In this document: in pieces, positions 49,346 through 58,771 of the stretch
Numbering within the stretch: position 1 is the stretch's first letter
Layout of the letters: every line of letters begins with the position of its first letter
Source of the DNA: Pasteurellaceae bacterium
Lineage (GTDB): Bacteria > Pseudomonadota > Gammaproteobacteria > Enterobacterales > Pasteurellaceae
Length of the DNA: 64,000 nucleotides
Direction of reading: 5' to 3'
Assembly (NCBI GenBank): GCA_030527795.1
Contig: JAUNAB010000011.1
Location: 26,365-90,364, forward strand
The notes under the pieces: model-generated
The model's database searches: none
What the model was told of the DNA's origin: nothing
The model's input: only the letters and a program-made list of their open reading frames with translations
Program-made: the position numbers and the translations under genes

Positions 49346-50278
49346 ATGCGATCAGTAAACAAAACACCATTTTGGGTGCAAATGCAATATGTATTACGTG
49401 CAGTTTGGGCAGATCTCATCAAGAAAAAGTATGGCTCACTACTGACTATTTTAGTTATCGCGGTATCACTGACGATTCCAAATGTGTCATTTTTATTGTG
49501 GAAAAATACCCACCAAGCTGCTAACCAATTTTATCCTGAAAGTGAAATCACGGTCTACTTACACAAAAACCTGAACGAACAAGATGCCAATAATGTGGTG
49601 GAAAAAATCCGCCAACAAGAAGGGGTTGAAAGTTTAAATTATATTTCACGCCAAGAAAGTTTAAATGAGTTTCGTAACTGGTCTGGTTTTGGCGAAGAAC
49701 TGGATATTTTAGATGATAATCCATTACCCGCGGTAGTGATGGTGAAATCAACACAGGACTTCCAAAATGCCGAAAAACGCCAAGAATTGAAAATGTCGTT
49801 AGAAAAAATTAAAGGGGTGCAAGAAGTCCGTTTAGATGGAAATTGGGTAGAAAAACTCAGTGCATTAACTTGGCTTATTGCACATATTGCAATTTTTTGT
49901 GCAGTGTTAATGGCATTAGCCGTTTTCCTTGTGATCGGCAATAGCATTCGCAGTGACATTTATAGTAAACAAGCGAATATTGAAGTGATGAAACTACTCG
50001 GTGCAACCGACCAATTTATTTTGCGTCCGTTTTTATACACAGGGATTATCTACGGCGTACTTGGTGTATTAGTTAGCTGTTTGTTCAGTACCTTAGTGAT
50101 TGATTATTTTACCAGTGCAGTGAAATATGTCACCGATATTTTCGCCGTGAAATTTGATATTTACGGCTTAGGCTTTGGAGAAATTCTATTTTTATTCGTA
50201 ATTTGTGCCATCGTGGGCTATACATCGGCGTGGATTTCAGCCACTCGTTATATTAAATTAATGGATAAAAAACGCTAA
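49346..50278 (+). CDS. ftsX: Cell division protein FtsX
   Basis: 310-residue permease-like partner of FtsE: a cytoplasmic N-terminus, TM1 (SLLTILVIAVSLTIPNVSFLLW), a periplasmic loop (about 60-170) that binds EnvC in E. coli, and three more spans. GGGGAATAC upstream. A single uptake core begins three bases past the stop, then a terminator. Confidence 0.96.
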   Translation: MRSVNKTPFWVQMQYVLRAVWADLIKKKYGSLLTILVIAVSLTIPNVSFLLWKNTHQAANQFYPESEITVYLHKNLNEQDANNVVEKIRQQEGVESLNYISRQESLNEFRNWSGFGEELDILDDNPLPAVVMVKSTQDFQNAEKRQELKMSLEKIKGVQEVRLDGNWVEKLSALTWLIAHIAIFCAVLMALAVFLVIGNSIRSDIYSKQANIEVMKLLGATDQFILRPFLYTGIIYGVLGVLVSCLFSTLVIDYFTSAVKYVTDIFAVKFDIYGLGFGEILFLFVICAIVGYTSAWISATRYIKLMDKKR

Positions 50279-50294
50279 AACCGCGGTCAAAAAT
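50277..50294. repeat. Single uptake-type repeat after ftsX
   Basis: AAAACCGCGGTCAAAAAT directly at the ftsX stop; core 50281-50286. Confidence 0.85.
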
Positions 50295-50310
50295 TACGTT
50301 ATTTTTACAA

Positions 50311-50339
50311 AAAAGGTCAGTGAATTACTGACCTTTTCT
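50311..50339 (+). terminator. Terminator after ftsX
   Basis: AAAAGGTCAGT, loop gaatt, ACTGACCTTTT with further T; 32 bases after ftsX. Confidence 0.92.
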
Positions 50340-50347
50340 ATTTTTCC

Positions 50348-50377
50348 AATAAAAAACTGCCACTTTCGTGGCAGTTT
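50348..50377 (-). terminator. Terminator after the N-glycosyltransferase gene
   Basis: Minus-strand AAACTGCCAC, loop GAAA, GTGGCAGTTT, then TTT; 10-bp stem with GNRA loop, 18 bases past the stop. Confidence 0.92.
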
Positions 50378-50395
50378 AAATGATTTAAAAACGCA

Positions 50396-52432
50396 TTATT
50401 TTTTGACCGCGGTTTTTTTGGTGGTCTTTTTCGCTGCGGGTTTAGCTTCTGCCGTTTTCTTCGCAACAGGCTTCGTTGCTGCTTTTGCTGGCGATTTTTT
50501 TGCTTTAGTGCTTGGCTTAGCGTCATCAAGATTCGCTTCAGTAGTAATCGTCAAATCAACATTATGTGCTTGCGTCCACTCTTTTAATTTCGCTAACAAC
50601 ACACGTCCCATTGGTCTTGGATCACCACTAAATAGGGTTTTTAATCCATTATTTTCAATGATATGACGACGCAATGCTAAACGTTCTTCGTGATTTTCAG
50701 CTAAACGAATAGCACGTTCAACATATTCATCCACGGTATTGGCAATTAACCATTCAGGTAAACCTAAACGTTTGAATAAACCTTCGTCAATATGCTCGTG
50801 AACTTCAGGACCTGTTTTACATACACCAACCAAGCCCAATGTCACCATATCAATAATGCCGTTAGTATTACCAAATGGGAACGGGTTCACCATCATATCG
50901 CAGTTATGTAAAATGCGTAGGTATTGGTCATAAGGGGTATGTGGATTTACCGTTGCACTATCGCCTAAATAGGACTTAATAAAACGCTCAACATAAGGAT
51001 GGGTTACCCCTGTGGATTGCCCTAATGCAAAGTGGAAATGCACTTTGACTTTCGCACGATCACGAATCGTTTTTAATGCTTCCAAGAAATAAGGGTTTAA
51101 TTTCATCGTCGTTGATGCAATACCAATATTGACGACTTCAGGATTTTCACGCAAGTTATATTCAACATTCGTTGGTGCAAGTGCTGAAGGCACATAAGGC
51201 AACGCATCTTTTGGTAAGCGCAATAGGGTTTCGCTAAAGCAATCTTCTGAACCCACATAATCATCTTCAACAATGACATACTCAATAAAATCAGAATGGG
51301 TTGTGGCTGGATGTCCTAATGCGACAGCTTGAATTGGTGCTAAGCGCGTATTGCTGACAAAAATGGTGGTTAAATCCATACCAATACTTGGCATATAAAG
51401 CACTGATGCACGATTTTCTTCACAAATTTTGCGAATTGCATCCATTTTTTCAAATAAATTTTGCCCTTGCACAACATGGAATTCATCAAAAACTTCTTGC
51501 CCCGCTTGATCAACTGCGTTGCCACCTAAACCAATTAGATAAAAATGCTCACGCGCAGCAATCATTGAAGTTGAATGCGTACGATAAATAGAATGGGCAG
51601 AATGGAAATGCTCAAGTAACACAACCATTACAGGTTTGTTATTACGATAGCCAACTTGTGTAAATTCAATATCTTTCCAACCGGTTTCTAAGATATGGCT
51701 ACGAATCACTTTATTTAAGGCTTTCTTCACTAAATGCTTATTCGGCGCAATATCATAACTACAATGCATATAAACATCATGCGAAATACCGCTTGGTAAT
51801 TTATTCAAGTTTGGTAACTGTGCCAGACGTTCTGGAAACCATTGCAAAATCGTGCCACGTTTTGAAAATGCTGGCATAGTACCAATGAATCGCGGTGATT
51901 GTAAGGCGAAACATAGTGAAGCACATAAATCGCGGTCAATATTCCATAACGCATCTAAGTTTAAAGTTAAGTTCGATTCTTCTAAATAAAGAATGCAAAA
52001 TTTAATTAATGCATCTCTCGTAGGTTCAAGTTGAACTTCTTCTGAGTTCTTATTTGGGTTTTTATTATATACTTGTAAAATATGGTCAGCGTTGATGTAA
52101 GGCGAACTTGCAAACATCAATGATATCCAACGTTGTAGTGTTAGAAAACGTAAATATCCCGCATCTGAAATGGTCAATCCTTTATCACTAAATAAATCTG
52201 TTATTGCTTGAGCCATTCGAGTACAAAAGTGAATTATTCTTTCCTTTGGTAAATTATCTAATTGTTTTGGTACAACAAAATCAATATTATGTAATTCACC
52301 AAAATTACTATCTAATTTAGCTAAAATATTCAATAATTCAGTACAAGCGCCTTCATAGTCTTTTTCCGACACTTTCTGTTCAAAACGCTCTACACTTGGA
52401 TTTTGTTGTTCTTGTACTTGAGTTTGTGACAT
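50396..52432 (-). CDS. Cytoplasmic N-glycosyltransferase (HMW1C-like, GT41) with Lys/Ala-rich tail
   Basis: 678 residues. Residues 1-624 closely follow the Actinobacillus pleuropneumoniae NGT/HMW1C family: RFEQKVSEKDYEGAC, FCTRMAQAITDLFSD, LLEHFHSAHSIYRTHSTSM, ALGHPATTHSDFIEYV and the UDP-sugar site HNCDMMVNPFPFGNTNGI. Such enzymes put glucose on Asn in N-X-S/T of adhesins in the cytoplasm. After about residue 637 comes a 41-residue tail with 15 Lys (PAKAATKPVAKK, PAAKKTTKK) that I do not know from characterised members. The final KKTAVKK is encoded by an uptake repeat (core 50407-50412). ATG at 52432 with AGGA. rimO lies upstream; no agt-type glucosyltransferase follows. Acceptor proteins are not in this window. 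Confidence 0.93.
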   Translation of the reverse strand: MSQTQVQEQQNPSVERFEQKVSEKDYEGACTELLNILAKLDSNFGELHNIDFVVPKQLDNLPKERIIHFCTRMAQAITDLFSDKGLTISDAGYLRFLTLQRWISLMFASSPYINADHILQVYNKNPNKNSEEVQLEPTRDALIKFCILYLEESNLTLNLDALWNIDRDLCASLCFALQSPRFIGTMPAFSKRGTILQWFPERLAQLPNLNKLPSGISHDVYMHCSYDIAPNKHLVKKALNKVIRSHILETGWKDIEFTQVGYRNNKPVMVVLLEHFHSAHSIYRTHSTSMIAAREHFYLIGLGGNAVDQAGQEVFDEFHVVQGQNLFEKMDAIRKICEENRASVLYMPSIGMDLTTIFVSNTRLAPIQAVALGHPATTHSDFIEYVIVEDDYVGSEDCFSETLLRLPKDALPYVPSALAPTNVEYNLRENPEVVNIGIASTTMKLNPYFLEALKTIRDRAKVKVHFHFALGQSTGVTHPYVERFIKSYLGDSATVNPHTPYDQYLRILHNCDMMVNPFPFGNTNGIIDMVTLGLVGVCKTGPEVHEHIDEGLFKRLGLPEWLIANTVDEYVERAIRLAENHEERLALRRHIIENNGLKTLFSGDPRPMGRVLLAKLKEWTQAHNVDLTITTEANLDDAKPSTKAKKSPAKAATKPVAKKTAEAKPAAKKTTKKTAVKK
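50401..50418. repeat. Uptake-type repeat forming the end of the N-glycosyltransferase gene
   Basis: TTTTGACCGCGGTTTTTT; core 50407-50412. On the gene strand it encodes KKTAVKK just before the stop. Confidence 0.85.
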
Positions 52433-52455
52433 TGTTTTTTTCCTAAACTTTAAAT

Positions 52456-53790
52456 TTAACAAGTTCCCCACAGATCATATTCATCTGAGTGAGTAATAGT
52501 AACCATAATAACATCGCCTATTTTGATAGCCTTTTGGCTTTGATTATCAATATAAACGACCCCATCAATCTCTGGTGCATCAGCCATCGTACGACCAGTC
52601 ATTCCTTCATCATCAATTTCATCAATGATAACAGGCAATACTTTTCCAATTTTCTGTTGCAAACGTTGTGCTGAAATTTGCTGTTGCAACTGCATAAAAC
52701 GGTGAAAACGCTGTTCTTTAATTTCTTCAGGCACTTGATCGGCCATTTCAGTGGCAGGTGCCCCGTCTACTGGACTAAATTTAAAACACCCAACACGATC
52801 TAACTGTGCTTGCTGTAAAAAATCCAATAATAATTGGAAATCTTCTTCAGTTTCCCCTGGAAAACCCACAATAAAGGTTGAACGTAATGTTAAATCAGGG
52901 CAAATCTCACGCCATTTTTTGATGCGTTCTAAAACACGCTCAACGGATCCAGGACGCTTCATCGCTTTTAAAATTTTAGGACTTGCGTGCTGTAATGGAA
53001 TATCTAAATAAGGCAAAATTTTACCCTGTGCCATTAATGGAATTAAATCATCAACGTGCGGATAAGGATAGACATAATGTAACCGCACCCAAATCCCCAA
53101 GGTTCCCAGTTGTTGACATAGGGTAACTAAATCATTTTTAATTGGCGTACCATTCCAAAACACGGTTTTATTCTGATTTTCTTTACTTTGATCTAAAGAA
53201 TAAGCCGACGTATCTTGTGATACTACTAAAATTTCTTTTACTCCCGCTTCCACCAAACGTTTAGCTTCATCCAACACTTGTACAATAGGACGGCTATCTA
53301 AATCTCCACGCATTGATGGAATAATGCAGAAAGTACAACGATGATCGCAACCTTCCGAAATTTTTAAATAGGCATAATGTTTTGGTGTTAATTTTACCCC
53401 TTGGATCGGCACTAAATTCACATAAGGGTTATATTCAGGTTTTGGCACATAGCGATGAACGTGTTTCATTACTGCTTCGTAGCTGTGTGGGCCTGTAATT
53501 TCTAATACTTTCGGATGAACTTGGCGAATTTGATCTTCTTTTGCACCTAAACACCCCGTAACAATCACCTTACCGTTTTCTTGTAACGCTTCGCCAATGG
53601 TTTCTAACGACTCTTGCACCGCACTATCAATAAAACCACAAGTATTGACAATCACTAAATCCGCATTTTCGTAGCTAGGAATGATGTTATAACCATCAAC
53701 CCGTAGCTCTGTCAAAATTCGTTCGGAATCTACTAGATTTTTAGGACAACCTAAACTAATAAAACCAATATTGGGGGCAGAATATGCCAT
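52456..53790 (-). CDS. rimO: Ribosomal protein S12 methylthiotransferase RimO
   Basis: 444-residue radical SAM enzyme that methylthiolates Asp88 of S12. The N-terminal domain has cluster cysteines in LGCPKN, NTCGF and GCLGA; the radical SAM motif is [11 protein letters not shown] near residue 150; a C-terminal TRAM domain follows ([17 protein letters not shown]). It is 23 bases before the N-glycosyltransferase gene on the same strand. The rimO-ngt linkage is known in A. pleuropneumoniae. Confidence 0.97.
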   Translation of the reverse strand: MAYSAPNIGFISLGCPKNLVDSERILTELRVDGYNIIPSYENADLVIVNTCGFIDSAVQESLETIGEALQENGKVIVTGCLGAKEDQIRQVHPKVLEITGPHSYEAVMKHVHRYVPKPEYNPYVNLVPIQGVKLTPKHYAYLKISEGCDHRCTFCIIPSMRGDLDSRPIVQVLDEAKRLVEAGVKEILVVSQDTSAYSLDQSKENQNKTVFWNGTPIKNDLVTLCQQLGTLGIWVRLHYVYPYPHVDDLIPLMAQGKILPYLDIPLQHASPKILKAMKRPGSVERVLERIKKWREICPDLTLRSTFIVGFPGETEEDFQLLLDFLQQAQLDRVGCFKFSPVDGAPATEMADQVPEEIKEQRFHRFMQLQQQISAQRLQQKIGKVLPVIIDEIDDEGMTGRTMADAPEIDGVVYIDNQSQKAIKIGDVIMVTITHSDEYDLWGTC

Positions 53791-53952
53791 AAAAAAATAA
53801 TCTCAACATTCTAATAATTACTTCAAGATCAGCATTGTACAAAATTTGGGTTTAAAAGGCGATAGCCATTAGCGAGTTCTATTGTAAATCTGTGTAAATA
53901 TAGGCAATTCCACGGTTTATAGCAGCTTATTCCAGCAAAAAATGCATTGATT

Positions 53953-53970
53953 TTAGACCGCGGTTTTTTT
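53953..53970. repeat. Single uptake-type repeat upstream of rimO
   Basis: TTTAGACCGCGGTTTTTT; core 53958-53963, in the 288-base gap between rimO and slyD, which otherwise shows no gene. Confidence 0.8.
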
Positions 53971-54023
53971 CCTTAGTAATTTTTCCGTTGTACCAATTCA
54001 ACGCTTTTCTGCGATTTGTATTA

Positions 54024-54052
54024 ATAAAAAAGGATATCGTTAGATATCCTTT
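54024..54052 (-). terminator. Terminator after slyD
   Basis: Minus-strand AAAGGATATC, loop TAAC, GATATCCTTT with more T; 26 bases after slyD. Confidence 0.9.
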
Positions 54053-54078
54053 ATTTTATAAATCATTATGAGTGAAAA

Positions 54079-54669
54079 TTAGTGTTTTCCACCGCAGCAA
54101 CCATCGCCGTGGTGATGGTGATGATCATCGTGATCGTGGTGATGACCGCCACAACCACAGCTGTGTCCTTCTTCATCACTGTCGTGCCCGCCACAACAGC
54201 CACCTTCTTGATGAATATGACCGTGAGAAATTTCCTCTAAAGTTGCTTCACGTGTTGCAACGACTTCCACAGTAAATAACAATTCTTGACCCGCTAACAT
54301 ATGGTTACCGTCAACAACCACATCGTTATCACCCACTTCCGTAATCACAACAGGTAACGGCCCCATATCGGTATCTGCAATAAAACGCATACCCACTTGT
54401 AAATCATCAACCCCGACAAATACATCTTTTGGTACACGTTGCACCATATTTTCATTGTATTCACCGTAGGCTTCTTCAGGGGTAACGCGAACTTCAAATT
54501 TGTCGCCCACTTCTTTGCCTTCCAAAGCATTTTCCAATCCAATTACTAAATTGTGATGACCTTGTAAATACTCTAACGGTTGGTTTGCTGGCGCTTCATC
54601 AACTAGTACGCCATCTTCGGTTCTTACTTGATAAGCAATGCTTACAACAACATTTTTTGCAACTTTCAT
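54079..54669 (-). CDS. slyD: FKBP-type prolyl isomerase SlyD
   Basis: 196 residues: FKBP domain (VVSIAYQVRTEDGVLVDEA; PLEYLQGHHNLVIGLENAL) with the inserted-in-flap chaperone domain (about 70-130). The C-terminal 50 residues are His/Cys/Gly-rich (GGCCGGHDSDE, HHHDHDDHHHHH), the metal-binding tail that supplies nickel for hydrogenase or urease maturation in the family. AGGTAACGA upstream. Confidence 0.96.
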   Translation of the reverse strand: MKVAKNVVVSIAYQVRTEDGVLVDEAPANQPLEYLQGHHNLVIGLENALEGKEVGDKFEVRVTPEEAYGEYNENMVQRVPKDVFVGVDDLQVGMRFIADTDMGPLPVVITEVGDNDVVVDGNHMLAGQELLFTVEVVATREATLEEISHGHIHQEGGCCGGHDSDEEGHSCGCGGHHHDHDDHHHHHGDGCCGGKH

Positions 54670-54717
54670 TCGTTACCTCATTGTTTATAAAAAAATCGGT
54701 TGTTTTAATTAAAAATA

Positions 54718-55149
54718 TTAATGTACATTGGATTTCGGTTCATCATCAAACTCATCGTCATCAAAAAACTCGCCGTCATCTCCATATTCATCATCACTGC
54801 CATTAGGATCTTCAAAGTAGGTTCCCCATCCTTCATAAATCCCATTATATTTGGCAACTAACGGCAAAATCTCTTTTTGCTGAGCATCAATAATTTCAGG
54901 TTTCAACGCCACTTCGCTGATGATATCAAAACAAAAAACAACCTTGCCATTTTCTTCTTCAATTTCTTCCGCTTCAGACACTTCATAACCTGCTTTGAAC
55001 GCATCTACTGCGATTTTTTCTAACTGATCAAAATCGGAATGTGCAATATGATGTTCAATAATATACAATGCATTCGGATCGCTACCATCATTAAGAAGTT
55101 CGCTAATAATTTCGCGAGTTTCTGCTTGTAATGCTTCTAAATTTGCCAT
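54718..55149 (-). CDS. rraB: Regulator of ribonuclease E activity B
   Basis: 143-residue acidic protein of the RraB/YjgD family, which binds RNase E and changes its substrate choice. The segments [31 protein letters not shown] and [15 protein letters not shown] fit. The tail is very acidic (about 14 Asp/Glu in the last 30). TAGGAATAAT upstream. It stands before slyD with a 48-base gap. Confidence 0.93.
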   Translation of the reverse strand: MANLEALQAETREIISELLNDGSDPNALYIIEHHIAHSDFDQLEKIAVDAFKAGYEVSEAEEIEEENGKVVFCFDIISEVALKPEIIDAQQKEILPLVAKYNGIYEGWGTYFEDPNGSDDEYGDDGEFFDDDEFDDEPKSNVH

Positions 55150-55263
55150 TATTATTCCTAAATTGGATAACTATTTTGCTATCTTAGCATAAGATTTATC
55201 AAATCTTTTAATGAAATTGTGTAAAATACACAACAATTCTGTATTTCAGGGGAAGGATAGGTA

Positions 55264-56070
55264 ATGCCATCGCCACTTATGCAATCTGTTTTAGCCATCG
55301 CACAACAAGCTGGCGAATATTTAATTGATTTTTATGCAAAATCCGTTCAGGTGCAAATTAAATCTGATAATACGCCCGTCACGGAAGCAGATTTATTCTT
55401 AAGTCAATTTTTAACCGAACAATTACAACGGCTCATTCCCAATACGCCCGTGTTATCAGAAGAAAATTGCAATATCCCATTATCAACACGCCAACAATGG
55501 CAACGCTATTGGCTCATTGACCCCCTTGACGGCACACAACAATTTCTCAACCGCACCGATCAATTTTCTATTATTATTGCCTTAGTGGAAAATCACATTC
55601 CCATATTAGGTGTCATTTATGCACCAATATTACAAACTTGTTACTACGCCCAACAAGGCAAAGGTGCATTCAAACAAACGCCACAAAATAGACAACGTTT
55701 AGCTCAACGTCAATTAGACCTCACCTTGCCGATCCGATGTGTGGTTGGGGCAACAAGCCATCGGAAAAAAATTCAAGCGTTTTTTAGTCCGCGGTTTAGC
55801 TATGCTTTTCAAGTTTATGGTTCAAGCGGGCTAAAAAGTGCAATGGTAGCAGAAGGAACAGCAGATTGTTATATTCGCTTAGGCAATACGGGCGAATGGG
55901 ATACTGCTGCATCAGAAATCTTATTAGCAGAAACCAATAGCTACATTGTGGATACCCAATTTCGTCCGTTAACCTATAATCAACGCGAAAGTTTGGTCAA
56001 TCCGCATTTTGCAATGTGTGCAGATAAGCAACAAAATTGGGATAAAATCTTTACATTTAATTCACAATAG
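55264..56070 (+). CDS. cysQ: 3'(2'),5'-bisphosphate nucleotidase CysQ
   Basis: 268-residue inositol monophosphatase-fold enzyme that removes PAP from sulfate assimilation. Metal ligands: Asp in DNTPVTEADLF, Glu in VLSEEN, the WLIDPLDGTQQF motif, and the GEWDTAASEILLAE end. GGGGAAGGATAGGT upstream. Bases 55769-55798 look like half of a paired uptake repeat with its typical spacer (core 55789-55794), read as KKIQAFFSPRFS. Confidence 0.94.
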   Translation: MPSPLMQSVLAIAQQAGEYLIDFYAKSVQVQIKSDNTPVTEADLFLSQFLTEQLQRLIPNTPVLSEENCNIPLSTRQQWQRYWLIDPLDGTQQFLNRTDQFSIIIALVENHIPILGVIYAPILQTCYYAQQGKGAFKQTPQNRQRLAQRQLDLTLPIRCVVGATSHRKKIQAFFSPRFSYAFQVYGSSGLKSAMVAEGTADCYIRLGNTGEWDTAASEILLAETNSYIVDTQFRPLTYNQRESLVNPHFAMCADKQQNWDKIFTFNSQ

Positions 56071-56141
56071 CTATTGGAAACCAAGCCATAATATTGTTAG
56101 TATGCTAAATAGACTTTAAATTTAGAATTAGGAATAGAAAA

Positions 56142-57629
56142 ATGAACGTAGAAAATAATTGTTTTGTCATTTTCGGGGCATCGGGCGATTTAACCCACAG
56201 AAAACTCATTCCCGCACTCTATAATCTCTATAAAATCGGGCAATTAAGCGAAAACTTTTCCGTCCTTGGCGTCGCTCGCACGCACTTAAATGATGAAGAA
56301 TTCCGCGAAAAAATGCGAACAGCATTAATGACGCAAGAAAATGCCAACGGTGAAACACTTGATAAATTCTGTGCACATTTATATTATCAAGCGATTAATA
56401 CCTCCGATCCCCTTGATTACGCAAAATTAGTTCCACGCCTTGATCAACTACACGATCAATATCAAACCGCGGGCAATACTTTGTACTATCTCTCAACGCC
56501 ACCGAGCCTATACGGCATCATTCCCGAATGCTTAGCGAGCCACGGCTTGAATACCGAAGAATTTGGTTGGAAACGGATTATCGTTGAAAAACCGTTCGGT
56601 TACGATATTAAAACTGCTAAAGAATTAGATATCCAAATTCATCGTTTCTTTGAAGAGCATCAAATCTACCGTATTGACCATTACCTAGGCAAAGAAACAG
56701 TACAAAATTTATTGGTATTACGCTTTTCTAACGGTTTATTTGAGCCACTTTGGAATCGTAATTATATTGATTATGTGGAAATCACGGGGGCTGAATCCAT
56801 TGGCGTAGAAGACCGCGGTGGATATTATGACGGTTCTGGTGCAATGCGTGATATGCTACAAAACCATTTATTGCAAGTACTTGCAATGGTCGCAATGGAA
56901 CCGCCTGCGATTATCAATGCAAACTCAATGCGTGATGAAGTGGCGAAAGTGCTACATTGCTTGCACCCACTCAGTCAAGATGATCTAAAAAATAATGTGG
57001 TTTTAGGGCAATACACCGCCAGTTATCGTGATGGCAAAGAAATCAAAGGTTACTTACAAGAAAAAGGCGTGCCGCCTGACTCCACCACAGAAACCTATAT
57101 TGCTCTTCGCTGCCAAATTGACAACTGGCGTTGGGCGGGCGTGCCATTTTATGTACGAACAGGAAAACGCTTGCCTGAGCGTGTGACGGAAGTGGTCATT
57201 CACTTCAAAACCACGCCACACCCAGTATTCAGCCAAAATGCACCTGAAAACAAACTCATTATCCGTATTCAGCCTGATGAAGGCATTTCAATGCGATTTG
57301 GTTTGAAAAAACCAGGGGCTGGATTTGAAGCGAAAGAAGTTTCCATGGACTTCCGTTATTCCGATTTAAGCACATCATCTACTTTGCTCACCGCATACGA
57401 ACGCTTATTGCTTGATGCGATGAAAGGCGATGCCACATTGTTCGCCCGTACCGATGCCGTACACGCTTGTTGGCGATTTGTTCAACCCATTTTGGATTAC
57501 AAAACCGAACAAGGTCGTGTTTACGAATATGAAGCGGGAACGTGGGGACCGACTGAAGCGGATAAATTAATTGCTAAACACGGCAAAGTATGGCGTAAAC
57601 CAAGCGGTTTAATGAAGAAAAAAATCTAA
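56142..57629 (+). CDS. zwf: Glucose-6-phosphate dehydrogenase
   Basis: 495 residues; first step of the oxidative pentose phosphate path. NADP site [19 protein letters not shown], the conserved IVEKPFGYD and the active-site RIDHYLGKE are all present. AGGAATAG upstream. A paired repeat with one damaged arm separates it from pgl. Confidence 0.97.
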   Translation: MNVENNCFVIFGASGDLTHRKLIPALYNLYKIGQLSENFSVLGVARTHLNDEEFREKMRTALMTQENANGETLDKFCAHLYYQAINTSDPLDYAKLVPRLDQLHDQYQTAGNTLYYLSTPPSLYGIIPECLASHGLNTEEFGWKRIIVEKPFGYDIKTAKELDIQIHRFFEEHQIYRIDHYLGKETVQNLLVLRFSNGLFEPLWNRNYIDYVEITGAESIGVEDRGGYYDGSGAMRDMLQNHLLQVLAMVAMEPPAIINANSMRDEVAKVLHCLHPLSQDDLKNNVVLGQYTASYRDGKEIKGYLQEKGVPPDSTTETYIALRCQIDNWRWAGVPFYVRTGKRLPERVTEVVIHFKTTPHPVFSQNAPENKLIIRIQPDEGISMRFGLKKPGAGFEAKEVSMDFRYSDLSTSSTLLTAYERLLLDAMKGDATLFARTDAVHACWRFVQPILDYKTEQGRVYEYEAGTWGPTEADKLIAKHGKVWRKPSGLMKKKI

Positions 57630-57639
57630 ATTGTCCAAA

Positions 57640-57681
57640 AACCGCGGTCAAAAAAACGGTTAAATTTTTGACCGAGGTTTG
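57640..57681 (+). terminator. Paired uptake repeat with one damaged arm, zwf-pgl spacer
   Basis: First core intact (57642-57647); the second arm reads GACCGAGG at 57670-57677, a C to A change. It may weaken termination and let transcription go on to pgl. Confidence 0.7.
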
Positions 57682-57698
57682 AGAAAAAAGGAATAAAA

Positions 57699-58400
57699 AT
57701 GAATTATCTCATCTTTCCCAATGCACAATCTGCGGTAGATAAAATTGCACAAGAATTTTTGCTTTATAGCCAACAAAATCGCCCTGTGCATATTTCGTTA
57801 TCTGGTGGTAGCACACCCAAATTATTGTTTAAAACCTTAGCCCAAGCCCCCTACGCGACAGCGATCCAATGGCAAAATCTGCATTTTTGGTGGGGCGATG
57901 AGCGTATGGTGGCACCCGATAATGCAGAAAGCAATTATAGCGAAGTGCAAAAATTGTTATTTGATCACATTGCTATTCCTGCACAAAATATTCACCGTAT
58001 CCGCGGTGAAAATGACGTAGTCGCTGAGTTAGAACGGATCGATCAAGAAATCAAACAATGGATACCCACAGGCGAATTTGATTGGATTATTCTCGGAATG
58101 GGTACTGACGGACATACCGCCTCGCTCTTCCCACATCAAACGGACTTTGCCGATACGCACGCAGTCGTCATTGCCAAACGCCCCGATGACGGTCAGCTTC
58201 GCATTTCAAAAACCGCAAGCTTAATTGAACGAGCCAAACGGATAACCTATTTAGTAACAGGTTCAAGCAAAGCCGATATTTTGCACGAGATACAAACGAC
58301 CCTCGCAGAAAAACTGCCCTACCCCGCGGCCAAAATTACCGCTAAAAATGGGATAACCGAGTGGTATTTGGATCAAGATGCAGCAAAATTATTAAAATAA
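57699..58400 (+). CDS. pgl: 6-phosphogluconolactonase
   Basis: 233-residue DevB-type lactonase, second step of the pathway. SLSGGSTPKLLFKTLA, WWGDERMV and ILGMGTDGHTASLFP are the family motifs (His in GHTAS is catalytic). AAAGGAATAAAA upstream. Confidence 0.96.
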   Translation: MNYLIFPNAQSAVDKIAQEFLLYSQQNRPVHISLSGGSTPKLLFKTLAQAPYATAIQWQNLHFWWGDERMVAPDNAESNYSEVQKLLFDHIAIPAQNIHRIRGENDVVAELERIDQEIKQWIPTGEFDWIILGMGTDGHTASLFPHQTDFADTHAVVIAKRPDDGQLRISKTASLIERAKRITYLVTGSSKADILHEIQTTLAEKLPYPAAKITAKNGITEWYLDQDAAKLLK

Positions 58401-58410
58401 AGGACATAAT

Positions 58411-58764
58411 TTGATCATCATCGCTTATATTCTTACGGCACTTGTCGCCTTAGAACATTTCTATATTTTATATTTAGAAATGTTCGCAATTGAAAGTCGT
58501 ACCGCAAAACGTGTATTTGCGTTAAGTAATGACTTTCTCCGACAAGACAAAGTAAAAGTTATGTTTGCTAATCAAGGACTATACAACGGATTTTTAGGTG
58601 CGGGAATTGTGTTCGGTTTTTGTATTGGACAACTCAGTGTGATATATTTCTTTTTAATTTGTGTGTTAACCGCCGCAATATATGGCTCAATCACTGCAAA
58701 TAAAAGTATTTTATTCAAACAGGGACTTCCCGCGGTTTTAGCGTTATTATGTTATTTTATATGA
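58411..58764 (+). CDS. DUF1304 family membrane protein
   Basis: 117 residues, four membrane spans. The first span contains VALEHFYILYLEMFAI and the second region KVMFANQGLYNGFLGAG, both typical of DUF1304. No role known. The start is TTG at 58411, supported by AAGGACA seven bases upstream; no ATG fits. 10 bases after pgl, so probably in the same transcript. Confidence 0.85.
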   Translation: MIIIAYILTALVALEHFYILYLEMFAIESRTAKRVFALSNDFLRQDKVKVMFANQGLYNGFLGAGIVFGFCIGQLSVIYFFLICVLTAAIYGSITANKSILFKQGLPAVLALLCYFI

Positions 58765-58771
58765 GGTTCAT

